A program made the position numbers and the translations under genes. The notes beneath the pieces were generated by a model. That model saw only the letters and a list, made by a program, of their open reading frames with translations, made no database searches and had not been told where the DNA came from. Below are positions 44,983 to 53,167 of a DNA stretch of 64,000 nucleotides, one piece after another. Each line of letters begins with the position of its first letter. Position 1 is the stretch's first letter. This stretch comes from Phnomibacter ginsenosidimutans (GTDB taxonomy: Bacteria; Bacteroidota; Bacteroidia; Chitinophagales; Chitinophagaceae): contig NZ_CP046566.1 in the NCBI RefSeq assembly GCF_009740285.1, positions 2,476,501-2,540,500 of the forward strand. Direction: 5' to 3'.

Positions 44983-46458
44983 TCAATGCGCCAGGCGGCG
45001 TTTCCAGCTGGTCGTTTTGTTGTTGACCGGTTGCAATACCTGCTGCTGTTGCAGGTAATGATGCAGCGCAATAATGGCCGCCAATTTAGCATCGGCTTCC
45101 TGCCGCTCTTTTAGCAGCTCAGGGGTGTAGTAGTTTTTTACAAAATGCGTATCGAAGTTGCCCGAGAAAAACGCATCATGCTCAAACACAAATGTGCCGA
45201 ATGGCAGCGTGGTACTCACCCCTTCTATTTTGTATTGCTTGATGGCATCCAGCATTTTGGTGATGGCTTCTGTACGGGTTTTACCATGCACTACCAGCTT
45301 GGCAATCATGGGGTCGTAGTAAATGGGAATGCTCATGCCTTCTTCGTAGCCGTCATCTACCCGTATGCCTTCGCCCACGGGCTTTTCGTAGCGGGTAAGC
45401 GTACCAATGGAGGGCATAAAATTGTTGAGCGGATCTTCGGCATACACCCGCAGTTCTATGGCATGTCCATTGGCTTTGATATCTGCTTGGGTAATGCCCA
45501 ACACTTCGCCCCTTGCAATGCGGATTTGTTGCTCCACCAAATCGAGCCCGATAATCATTTCACTCACGGGGTGCTCCACCTGCAGGCGGGTGTTCATTTC
45601 CAGAAAATAAAAATTGCGTTGGTCATCTACCAAAAACTCAACCGTGCCGGTGCTTACGTAGTCACAACTCTTGGCCACCATCACCGCAGCCTGTCCTATT
45701 TTCTCCCGCATTTCTGGAGTTACAATAGCACTGGGTGTTTCTTCCACCACTTTCTGGTGGCGTCGTTGTATGCTGCATTCCCGTTCGAGTCCGTGAATCA
45801 CGTTGCCGTATTTATCGGCCACCACCTGCACTTCTATGTGGCGGGGTGAACTCACGTATTTTTCAATAAACACCGACCCATCGCCAAAGGAAGAGGTGGC
45901 TTCGCTGATGGCCCGCTCCATTTGCTCCTGCATGTCTTCGGGGCGTTCTACAATGCGCATGCCCTTGCCGCCACCACCAGCCGATGCTTTGATGAGTATG
46001 GGATAACCAATCTGATCAGCTACTTCTTTTGCCAGCTGCACATCTTCAATGGCTTTATCAATGCCGGGTACCATGGGTATGTTGTACTGCTTCACACTTT
46101 CTTTGGCAGCCAGCTTGCTGCCCATAATGCGCATGGCTTCGGGCGTAGGGCCAATGAACTCAATGCCTGCCTCTGTTACCTTTTGGGCGAAGTCGGCATT
46201 CTCACTCAAAAAACCATAGCCGGGGTGAATGCCATCTACACCGAGCTCTTTGCAAATGGCAATGATTTTATCGCCGTTGAGGTACGATTGATTGCTGGGT
46301 GCGGGGCCCAAACAAACCGCTTCGTCGGCATAGCGTACATGCGGACTATTGCGGTCGGCTTCGGAGTATACGGCTACAGCTTTAATGCCCATTTTACGAA
46401 TGGTACGCATGATGCGCAGGGCAATTTCGCCACGGTTGGCTACCAGTATTTTTCGCAT
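44983..46458 (-). CDS. accC: Biotin carboxylase subunit of acyl-CoA carboxylase
   Basis: ATP-dependent carboxylation of biotin with bicarbonate. The protein has 491 residues; N-terminal MRKILVANRGEIALRIMRT, the ATP-grasp glycine loop KASAGGGGKGMRIVE, FIEKYVSSPRHIEVQV, ECSIQRRHQKVVEE, and the catalytic FLEMNTRLQVEHPVSE. The C-terminal ~40 residues past VKNYYTPELL are an extension common in this phylum. Lies 27 bases upstream of the carboxyltransferase and 31 bases downstream of the biotin carrier gene. Whether it serves propionyl-CoA only or also acetyl-CoA cannot be told; the symbol refers to the fold. Confidence 0.92.
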   Translation of the reverse strand: MRKILVANRGEIALRIMRTIRKMGIKAVAVYSEADRNSPHVRYADEAVCLGPAPSNQSYLNGDKIIAICKELGVDGIHPGYGFLSENADFAQKVTEAGIEFIGPTPEAMRIMGSKLAAKESVKQYNIPMVPGIDKAIEDVQLAKEVADQIGYPILIKASAGGGGKGMRIVERPEDMQEQMERAISEATSSFGDGSVFIEKYVSSPRHIEVQVVADKYGNVIHGLERECSIQRRHQKVVEETPSAIVTPEMREKIGQAAVMVAKSCDYVSTGTVEFLVDDQRNFYFLEMNTRLQVEHPVSEMIIGLDLVEQQIRIARGEVLGITQADIKANGHAIELRVYAEDPLNNFMPSIGTLTRYEKPVGEGIRVDDGYEEGMSIPIYYDPMIAKLVVHGKTRTEAITKMLDAIKQYKIEGVSTTLPFGTFVFEHDAFFSGNFDTHFVKNYYTPELLKERQEADAKLAAIIALHHYLQQQQVLQPVNNKTTSWKRRLAH

Positions 46459-46489
46459 GCAAAATGTTTTTGCGTCAATGAAAGAAACG

Positions 46490-46981
46490 TTATTCGAGCA
46501 CTACGAGCACCTGTCCTTTGTCTACGGCTTGTCCGGCTTTTACCAATACTGATTTGATGGTGGCTGCAGCATGTATCATGATGCTGTTTTCCATTTTCAT
46601 GGCTTCGAGTATCAGCAGGCGGTCGCCTTCCTGCACTTGCTGGCCGGCTTCAACCGACACACTCAATACGAGGCCCGGCATGGGTGCTTTTACTTCTTTG
46701 ATGTGCTTGCTGCCGGCAGCGCTGTAGCCCATGCTGTCGAGCATTTGATCGAGGCTGTCTTTGATGTTCACATCGTGGGTATTGCCGTGCACTTCTACCT
46801 GCATGGTTTTGTGGTCGGGCGAAGCATCCAGCACTTTCCCGTTTACCGACTGATGCTGGTATATAAGATGGTACACATGGTTAGCTTCCGCCACAATATC
46901 GGCTTGTGCCATGTCGCTTTCGGTAAGCGTAAATACAAATCCGTTGGCCTTTACCAGAAAGGCCTGTTGTTGGTCAGACAT
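46490..46981 (-). CDS. Biotin carboxyl carrier protein
   Basis: Protein of 163 residues. The C-terminal ~70 residues are a biotinyl domain with the modified lysine in LLILEAMKMENSIM, preceded by VKAPMPGLVLSVSVEAGQQV. The N-terminal ~90 residues are beta-rich (GFVFTLTESDMAQADIVAEA). First gene of the carboxylase operon (carrier, biotin carboxylase, carboxyltransferase), an arrangement typical of Bacteroidota propionyl-CoA carboxylase. Confidence 0.92.
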   Translation of the reverse strand: MSDQQQAFLVKANGFVFTLTESDMAQADIVAEANHVYHLIYQHQSVNGKVLDASPDHKTMQVEVHGNTHDVNIKDSLDQMLDSMGYSAAGSKHIKEVKAPMPGLVLSVSVEAGQQVQEGDRLLILEAMKMENSIMIHAAATIKSVLVKAGQAVDKGQVLVVLE

Positions 46982-47270
46982 AAGCGGGATGATTTGAATA
47001 AATGATGCGTCTGCTTGCTGTGCAGCAGGCGGTTTTCCGGCAGGTCATGGCAATCGTTGCAAGTGTGATGGTGAACACAATGTTGCGGTATTAAAATTGG
47101 TACAATCTCACCGCTGTCTGTATGACAACAATCATGCGGATGCGTGGCAGAAAATCGTACCATTTACTTAGGCCTAAACAAGATACAGCCCTTGCGGGGC
47201 AAATGCAATGGGACGCGAAAAACAGGACGCGGATGAAAACGGATGGGTTCGGATTTTCACGGATGCATAG

Positions 47271-47640
47271 CTGTCGCAGGCCTCCCGGCCTGTGACGGTG
47301 CGTTACTAATGCAACAAAACCAAGAAGGTAAAATACATTAGCGCTGATGCACAGATTTTTTCGGAATCGAACAGCTGTCGCAGGCCTCCCGGCCTGTGAC
47401 GGTGCGTTACTAATGCAGCAAAACCAACAAGGCAAAAATACATTAGCGCTGATGCACAGATTTTTTGGTTACTGATTGACAAAGAGAGTAACCCTTTGTC
47501 ACAGGCCGGGAGGCCTGCGACAGAAAATGCAAACCAACAAGGCAAAATAGATTAGCCACAGATACACAGATTATTTAGGTTAATCGTTGACTACAATTAG
47601 AGAGTAACTTTTTTGTCACAGGCCGGGAGGCCTGCGACAG
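47271..47640. repeat. Cluster of four 26 bp REP-like palindromes
   Basis: CTGTCGCAGGCCTCCCGGCC followed by TGTGAC occurs at 47271-47296 and 47375-47400 and in inverse orientation at 47498-47523 and 47615-47640; all four are identical. The first two sit in a 104-base direct repeat that also carries TGCGTTACTAATGCA and CATTAGCGCTGATGCACAG. Each core can fold (GCAGGCC / GGCCTGTG). A fifth degenerate copy lies at 62572-62597. The rest of the 740-base gap (46982-47719) shows no gene. Confidence 0.85.
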
Positions 47641-47649
47641 GAAAGGCTG

Positions 47650-47690
47650 CCCACATCAGACATCCCACATCAGACATCATACATCTCCTC
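47650..47690. repeat. CACATCAGACATC phrase repeats
   Basis: Three to four copies of (C)CACATCAGACATC-like units, ending two bases before a -7-like element of the GDPD gene. Confidence 0.6.
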
Positions 47691-47691
47691 C

Positions 47692-47699
47692 TATCTTCG
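47692..47699 (+). promoter_or_regulatory. -7-like element of the GDPD gene
   Basis: TATCTTCG, close to TAnnTTTG, 20 bases before the start codon. Confidence 0.35.
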
Positions 47700-47719
47700 C
47701 CCTCCTAAAAAATGGTTGT

Positions 47720-48577
47720 ATGATGCGTCGTGGTTTGTACGGGTTGCTTTTTCTGGCAGTGTTGACATTGGGTTGCAGCAGCAGCCGCAAGAGCAGCAAC
47801 ACGCCGGCTGATTTTTTTCAATACCAACCCGGTAAAGCAGCAGCCATTAGTGCCCACCGCGGTGGCGGCGATTACAAAGGCTACCCCGAAAACTGCATCG
47901 AATCGTTTGCCTGGCTGGCAGCACAAATGCCCGTGACCATTGAATGCGACATCAGTATGAGCAAAGACAGCGTACTGCTGATGATGCACGACGACAGCTA
48001 TAACCGCACTACCACCGGCAGCGGCAAAATCAGCGATTCATTGTTTGCCTACAGCCAAACCCTGCTGCTGAAAGACAACATGGGCAACCTCACCAACTTT
48101 CGCATTCCTACATTGGAACAAGTGCTGGCATGGGGCAGCAACAAAGTGACTTACACCCTCGATGTAAAACGCAGTGTGCCTTTCGAAAAAGTTGTGGCGC
48201 TGGTGCAGCAATACAAAGCCCATCGCTATGCTGCCATCATTACCTACAATGCACAGGATGCAGCCAAAGTACACCAGCTCGATAAAGAGGTGATGATTTC
48301 TGTAACCATCCGCAACGAAGAAGAATACAACCGCCACAAAGCCTTGGGCATACCCGACAACCGCATGATTGCTTTTGTGGGTACCCGTGAGCCCAACAGT
48401 ACCTGGCTGCAAACCCTGCACAGCAAAGGCATCCGCTGCATACTCGGCACATTAGGCAACCTCGACAAAATGGCGGCTGCCAAAAGCGATACGCTGTACC
48501 AAAGCTGGTACAAAGCCGGTGCCGACATGATGAGTACCGACCGGCCACTGGAGGCATGGAAAGCCCTGCAGCAATAA
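47720..48577 (+). CDS. Glycerophosphodiester phosphodiesterase family lipoprotein
   Basis: Lipoprotein of 285 residues (MMRRGLYGLLFLAVLTLGCS). GDPD barrel motifs: ISAHRGGGDYKGYPENCIESF, TIECDISMSKDSVLLMMHDDSYNRTTTG, VTYTLDVKRSVPF, and a final STDRPLEAWKAL. The histidines and Glu/Asp metal ligands are present. It would cleave glycerophosphodiesters (or related diesters) in the periplasm into glycerol-3-phosphate and alcohol. The second ATG (47723) is an equally possible start. Confidence 0.9.
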   Translation: MMRRGLYGLLFLAVLTLGCSSSRKSSNTPADFFQYQPGKAAAISAHRGGGDYKGYPENCIESFAWLAAQMPVTIECDISMSKDSVLLMMHDDSYNRTTTGSGKISDSLFAYSQTLLLKDNMGNLTNFRIPTLEQVLAWGSNKVTYTLDVKRSVPFEKVVALVQQYKAHRYAAIITYNAQDAAKVHQLDKEVMISVTIRNEEEYNRHKALGIPDNRMIAFVGTREPNSTWLQTLHSKGIRCILGTLGNLDKMAAAKSDTLYQSWYKAGADMMSTDRPLEAWKALQQ

Positions 48578-48647
48578 CCAAAATACCCGCTACACGGTAT
48601 GCGGCCGTAACTGCTGTAACCTTTCATTTGTAGGGTAAACAAACCCC

Positions 48648-49301
48648 ATGAAGAAAGGAACAATCATTGCCGCAGCCATGCTGCTGTTGGCAGGCACAGC
48701 ACAGGCACAGAAAATCGGTTATGGCATTTATGCAGGAGTCAATTTTACCGGTGCAAAAACGGATTACAGCAACATGTACAATTTGCCCATCACAGAGGGT
48801 GGCGCAAACTTTACCTACGGCGTACACGTAAATCTCCCCCTGATAAAAAAACTGGAAGTAGAAACCGGACTGCAAAAAGTAACCACCGGATACAGCTTTG
48901 ATGCCAGCCGCAACGGAGTTCCTTTTAGCCAATACACCAAAATTCAAAACGTTTCCGTACCCGTTACGCTGCTCTACAACATTCCCATTGACCTCAGCGA
49001 TTTTGAAGTGCGGGACAACATGAAGGACACCGACTTTATGTTTGGCATTGGCGCCGGTCTGTTTGGCCAGTATGCACTGAGTGGTAAAATAACCGATGAA
49101 GATGGCAACAGCCAGTCGGCAAAATTCAGCAATGCCAAGCGGCTAAACATGGGCCCAAGGCTGATGATGAAATTTACGCTTTACCAAAAGTTCGAAGTAT
49201 TCATTGCCAAAGAATGGGGTGCTGTAAATACCATTAAAAATGGCAGCGGCTACCTGCGCCTCAACAGCCTGCAAATGGGCTTTGGCTATCGCATCAAATA
49301 A
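48648..49301 (+). CDS. Outer-membrane beta-barrel protein (PorT family type)
   Basis: Protein of 217 residues with a signal peptide (MKKGTIIAAAMLLLAGTAQA). Strand pairs include IGYGIYAGVNFTGAKTDYS, FTYGVHVNLPLIKKLEVETGL, VSVPVTLLYNIPIDL, FMFGIGAGLFGQYALSGKI, MGPRLMMKFTLYQKFEVFI and a closing LNSLQMGFGYRIK with the C-terminal aromatic-basic end typical of barrels. Function unknown. It has its own UUCG-capped terminator. Confidence 0.83.
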   Translation: MKKGTIIAAAMLLLAGTAQAQKIGYGIYAGVNFTGAKTDYSNMYNLPITEGGANFTYGVHVNLPLIKKLEVETGLQKVTTGYSFDASRNGVPFSQYTKIQNVSVPVTLLYNIPIDLSDFEVRDNMKDTDFMFGIGAGLFGQYALSGKITDEDGNSQSAKFSNAKRLNMGPRLMMKFTLYQKFEVFIAKEWGAVNTIKNGSGYLRLNSLQMGFGYRIK

Positions 49302-49332
49302 TTGATCTGAACCCTACACCCACCATGAACAG

Positions 49333-49360
49333 CGGAGTCCTTCGGGGCTCCGTTTTTGTT
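49333..49360 (+). terminator. Terminator with UUCG tetraloop
   Basis: CGGAGTCC-TTCG-GGGCTCCG stem (one G-T pair) followed by TTTTTGTTTTTTTT, 31 bases after the stop of the barrel gene. Confidence 0.85.
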
Positions 49361-49423
49361 TTTTTTAGCCATCTGCCACCAGCAAAAACTTTACATTCGC
49401 CGCCAGAAAAATAACCAACAGTT

Positions 49424-50008
49424 ATGAAGCCAGAAGCCGTAGCGCAGCAGCGCAGCCAGGGACAGTGTGAATTGTGTGCCGCCAGCAGCCCGCTGAAATT
49501 GTACGAAGTGCCGCCGCAAGACATTCCCTCGGCCGACACTGTGATGATGGTTTGCGACACCTGCCTGCAGCAAATTGAGCAAAAAGCCGAACTGGACCAC
49601 AACCACTGGCAATGCCTCAGCACCAGCATGTGGAGCGAAGTGCCTGCCGTGCAGGTGGTAAGCTGGCGCATGCTCAACCGGCTGCGCAACGAAAGCTGGG
49701 CCGCCGACCTGCTGGACATGCTCTTCCTCACCGATGAATGGCTGGCCTTTGCCAAAGCCACCGGCGACCACGAAAGCGACGGCACGGTAAATCTGCACCG
49801 CGATTGCAATGGTGCCCAACTCTTCAGCGGCGATACCGTGGTGCTCACCAAAAGCCTTGATGTAAAAGGTAGCACTGTGAATGCCCGGGTAGGTACTGTT
49901 ATCCGCAACATCCGCCTGGTACCCGACAATGTGAACCAGATTGAAGGCCGTATCGAAAACCAGCAAATTGTGATACTGACGCAGTACCTGCGGAGGCAGC
50001 ATAGTTAG
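49424..50008 (+). CDS. PhnA domain protein (YjdM-like)
   Basis: Protein of 194 residues. The N-terminal half has zinc-ribbon-type cysteine pairs (CELCAASSPLKLYEVPP, MVCDTCLQQI). The C-terminal ~70 residues are the PhnA/YjdM domain: DCNGAQLFSGDTVVLTKSLD, VKGSTVNARVGTVIRNIRLV, VNQIEGRIENQQIVILTQYL. Despite the name, PhnA homologues are not shown to degrade phosphonate; they are conserved small proteins of unclear function. Stand-alone gene. Confidence 0.9.
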   Translation: MKPEAVAQQRSQGQCELCAASSPLKLYEVPPQDIPSADTVMMVCDTCLQQIEQKAELDHNHWQCLSTSMWSEVPAVQVVSWRMLNRLRNESWAADLLDMLFLTDEWLAFAKATGDHESDGTVNLHRDCNGAQLFSGDTVVLTKSLDVKGSTVNARVGTVIRNIRLVPDNVNQIEGRIENQQIVILTQYLRRQHS

Positions 50009-50093
50009 GGTTGGTAGGTTGGAAGGTTGACGGGTTGATGAGTTGACAAGTTGATGAGTTGACGAGTTAATTGGTTGATTGGTTAATTAGGTG
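50009..50093. repeat. GTTGACGAGTTGATGAG-type phrase repeats
   Basis: At least seven units of GGTTGA(C/T)GAGTT, TGATGAGTTGAC and TTGGTTGATTGGTTAATTAG form the 3' flank of the PhnA gene. Same family as at 9.1 kb. Confidence 0.7.
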
Positions 50094-50163
50094 GCACATG
50101 CGACTAACATATTCAGAATTGTGAACGCTGGAACTTGTGACCTCTGAAGTAATTTACCGGATC

Positions 50164-50526
50164 TTAATTCACTTCAATTGTTTGTTGCTGCGTCACTTGC
50201 AATTGCTTTTCCGTTGCCAGTTTTTTCAATAAGCCAGCTATGTGATTCAATCGCCTTTTACTACTACCGCCTTCGCCCCATTTAAACAGCCCACCATACA
50301 TACCGCCCACAAGCATTTCCATCATCAAATGATTGCTGCCTTTGGATGTGTCTAACCGAAACACAATCATGCCATGATTCCCGTTCATAAAACTGTAATC
50401 TTCATGCGCCATGATTAAGCCATTGGCATACTCACTGATGTGGCAATTTTGCCGGTAGTAAAACAATGTATCCTTCACTAATTGAAAAGCATTCTCGCCA
50501 ATAATTTCAAAACTGGTGCTTTGCAT
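50164..50526 (-). CDS. Hypothetical protein
   Basis: Protein of 120 residues with mixed alpha/beta character: FEIIGENAFQLVKDTLFYYR, NHGMIVFRLDTSKGSNHLMMEMLVGGMYGG and a basic helix RRLNHIAGLLKKLATEKQ. No signal peptide or membrane segment. I do not recognise a family. Flanked by phrase repeats on both sides. Confidence 0.55.
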   Translation of the reverse strand: MQSTSFEIIGENAFQLVKDTLFYYRQNCHISEYANGLIMAHEDYSFMNGNHGMIVFRLDTSKGSNHLMMEMLVGGMYGGLFKWGEGGSSKRRLNHIAGLLKKLATEKQLQVTQQQTIEVN

Positions 50527-50682
50527 AATTCGGTTTTAAAATGTCCATTGAAAAAATGAGGTGAATAATCTACATGAACCATTCATTTGTTTCAGGCTTA
50601 AAAATGGAAAAAATAAGCACAATTTTTCTCCGATTGTGAAGTCCACATAGCTTTCATCAACAATTATCATTCAACATACAAA

Positions 50683-50805
50683 AACTAGTACAAGTACTTG
50701 TGAACACAATAACTTGTGAACGTTGGAACTTTTGAACTTTCGAACGCTGGAACTAGTCCACTCGTAACCACGTGAACCAGTCACCTCGTCCACTTGTTTC
50801 ATCTA
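50683..50805. repeat. ACTTGTGAACGTTGGAAC-type phrase repeats
   Basis: Degenerate units such as ACTTGTGAACACAATA, CGTTGGAACTTTTGAACTTT and CGAACGCTGGAACTAG followed by CCACTCGTAACCACGTGAACC. A shorter run of the same family lies at 50119-50145. Confidence 0.6.
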
Positions 50806-50834
50806 CCTTTACCGCCTCCATTTTTACAAATACT

Positions 50835-52041
50835 ATGATAAAGACTTCCGCTTTTGCCAGCCTGGCATTGGTTTTTGCAATGGCATGTACCGCCCAGCCC
50901 AAGCCAGCAGCCCCCGGCGCACCGGTAGAAACCGGCAAAGCCAACAGCAATTACAAACCTGCATTTGAAGGCCAAACCCGTGGCCCCGGCATGACCTCCG
51001 CCACTGCTTACGAAGCCGTGAAACTCGCCGAAGGACTGGGCCGCCCTTGGGCCGTGGTGCCCCTGCCCGATGGTCGACTCTTGCTCACCATCAAATCGGG
51101 CTACATGGAAATTCGCGGTACGGATGGTCAGCTGCAACATAAGATCACCCGGTCTGCCCGCCGTAGCCGATCGTGGTCAGGGTGGCCTGCTAGATGTAGT
51201 GCCCGATCCTGATTTCGCCAGCAACAAAACCCTTTACTGGGCATACAGCGAGCAGCAGGGCGACTCTAACCTGACTGCCGTGGCCAAAGGCCAGTTGGCT
51301 GCCGATGAAAACAGCATTCAAAACATAAGCGTCATCTTTCGGGCTACGCCCAAACTCAAGAGCAGCCTGCACTTTGGCTCTCGCCTGCTGTTCGATAAAG
51401 AAGGCTACTTGTTTGTAACGGTGGGCGAACGCAGCAACCTCGATGGCCGCAAACAATCGCAGTGGCTCAACAGTGGTTTGGGCAAAGTGTTTCGCATTAC
51501 CAAAGAGGGCAAACCCGCTCCCGGCAATCCCTTCATTGGCCGTGCCGATGTGATGCCCGAAATATGGAGCTATGGCCACCGCAACCCGCAGAGCCTCGAC
51601 ATGCATCCTGTAACCGGTGAGTTGTGGGAAGCCGAATTTGGCCCCCGTGGTGGCGATGAACTCAACCTCATCAAACCCGGCAAAAACTATGGCTGGCCCA
51701 TCATTACCTACGGTATTGAATATGCAGGTCCATCCATTGGTGATGCCATTCAGCAAAAAGAGGGCATGGAACAACCTGTATATTATTGGGATCCTGTGAT
51801 TTCTCCCAGCGGCATGACTTTTTACAAAGGCAATGCCATACCCGAGTGGGAAAACAACCTCATCATTGCCTGTCTTAGCGGCATGCATCTCAACCGTTTG
51901 AAACTGGAAAACGGCCGTGTAGTGGGCGAAGAACGCCTGCTCACTGAACTCACCGAACGCTTTCGTGACGTGGCTTACCTCGAAGGTAAACTGTACACCG
52001 TAACCGACTCGGGCAAGTTGTACGTGGTAAAAAAGAAGTAA
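50835..52041 (+). CDS. PQQ-dependent sugar dehydrogenase (GDH-B-like), frameshifted
   Basis: Lipoprotein of ~401 residues after repair (MIKTSAFASLALVFAMACTA). A six-bladed propeller of the soluble glucose/aldose dehydrogenase type: LAEGLGRPWAVVPLPDGRLL, GGLLDVVPDPDFASNKTLYWAYS, LHFGSRLLFDKEGYLFVTVGER, MPEIWSYGHRNPQSLDMHP, WEAEFGPRGGDELNLIKPGKNYGWP. The GHRNPQ and GPRGGDE motifs bind PQQ and calcium. The frame breaks at C3 (51148-51150, two expected) within KITGLPAVADRGQGG. PQQ synthesis genes are not in the window. Confidence 0.85.
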
Positions 52042-52063
52042 CGCTTTTGCAGTTACGCAGCAT

Positions 52064-52094
52064 AAAAAAAGGGAGCCGTTTGGTTCCCTTTTTT
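52064..52094. terminator. Bidirectional terminator
   Basis: AAAAAGGGAGCC / GGTTCCCTTTTT stem with a 4-base GTTT loop, A run before and T run after; serves the sugar dehydrogenase (+) and the small membrane protein gene (-). Confidence 0.85.
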
Positions 52095-52096
52095 AT

Positions 52097-52351
52097 TTAT
52101 GAATGCTTTCTGTTGTTCAACTCATCATCAATGGGTTTGAGTTGTGTAGCGTTGAAAAGTAACGCGGGTAAAATGGCGAAGAGGGCAACAAAACTGGATG
52201 AGAATAGCCGCTCAACCACCGACAAATACAATACCGTAGCCATAATGGCCAATGCAAAACCAATGCAAACGCCTAGCAGGGTTTTGTGCAGCTGCTTTTT
52301 TTTGCGCAGGGCCGCCGTAGTGAGTTGCGAAAAGTCTTGAGGGGTTGTCAT
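52097..52351 (-). CDS. Small two-helix membrane protein
   Basis: Protein of 84 residues from ATG 52351 (MTTPQDFSQLTTAALRKKKQ). Two membrane segments, LLGVCIGFALAIMATVLYL and FVALFAILPALLFNA, and a polar tail QLKPIDDELNNRKHS. Upstream in-frame ATGs lack coding character. The pattern recurs in Chitinophagaceae; function unknown. Confidence 0.65.
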   Translation of the reverse strand: MTTPQDFSQLTTAALRKKKQLHKTLLGVCIGFALAIMATVLYLSVVERLFSSSFVALFAILPALLFNATQLKPIDDELNNRKHS

Positions 52352-52517
52352 GGTTGAAGTGTTGTGCAGTGAAAACGGGTGTGTGATTTTTGGTAAAACT
52401 AATTTGGGATAAAAAAATACAACAGCCTTTGGGGTAAATGGTTCTAAAACATGTCGGATTTGTACCAACAGCAGGCTAAGCGGTTGTTGCATTTTAGCGG
52501 TATCAAATCCATCCGTC

Positions 52518-53075
52518 ATGAAACGCAAACAATTTTTACTCAACAGCCTGCTGGCCGTGCCAGCACTCGCCCTGGCCAAATCGGGCTACACCGAAACACC
52601 GCCAGCATCAAACCCCAAACCTTTTGTAGTAGGCAGTGGCCAATCGAGGTTTGGCGATGTGGTGAAGTTTTTGGGCGTTCACCCCAACGATTTAAAAATC
52701 AGCAGCAAAGACACCGACGGCCAACTCAGCATGTTCGACTACACGGGCTTGGGCAAAGTGGGCCCCATGCTGCATATTCACTTTAAGCAAGATGAAATAT
52801 TTACGGTTATAGAAGGCGAATACCGCTTTGTGGTAGGCGATGAAACACATGTGCTTGGCCCCGGGCAAACCATTTTTCTACCCCGTGGCATACCCCACAC
52901 CTGGATACAACTGAGCGACAAAGGCCGCCTCATTTACCTGCTGCAACCAGCCGGCAAAATGGAAGAGTTTTTTCAATTGATGAACAAGATGACCACCCGC
53001 CCCACACCCGAAGAAATGGACCGCATACATGCCGAACACGATATGAAAGTGGTGGGCCCACCCCTCAGTTTGTAA
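52518..53075 (+). CDS. Secreted cupin domain protein
   Basis: Protein of 185 residues with an N-terminal signal (MKRKQFLLNSLLAVPALALA). The cupin core is PMLHIHFKQDEIFTVIEGEYRFVVGDETHVLGPGQTIFLPRGIPHTW, with the H-x-H, Glu and final His of a metal site. The C-terminus adds a helix (RPTPEEMDRIHAEHDM). Probably periplasmic. It precedes an AraC-type regulator by ~90 bases on the same strand. Substrate unknown. Confidence 0.85.
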   Translation: MKRKQFLLNSLLAVPALALAKSGYTETPPASNPKPFVVGSGQSRFGDVVKFLGVHPNDLKISSKDTDGQLSMFDYTGLGKVGPMLHIHFKQDEIFTVIEGEYRFVVGDETHVLGPGQTIFLPRGIPHTWIQLSDKGRLIYLLQPAGKMEEFFQLMNKMTTRPTPEEMDRIHAEHDMKVVGPPLSL

Positions 53076-53167
53076 CATGCTTACCCTCATTGTTTGGCAG
53101 TAGGCTATGTAGTTTTCAGCACTGCTTTCTGCCAAACTTTTTATCTTCCTCTTTGCATCCATCGCCC

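Noticed and set aside
47271-47640. REP-like palindromes as a CRISPR array
   Set aside because: Only four units, in both orientations, with one 104-base period and no spacer pattern.
46982-47719. tRNA or other RNA gene in the 740-base gap
   Set aside because: The hairpins are explained by REP-like palindromes; no cloverleaf with a T-loop motif was found.
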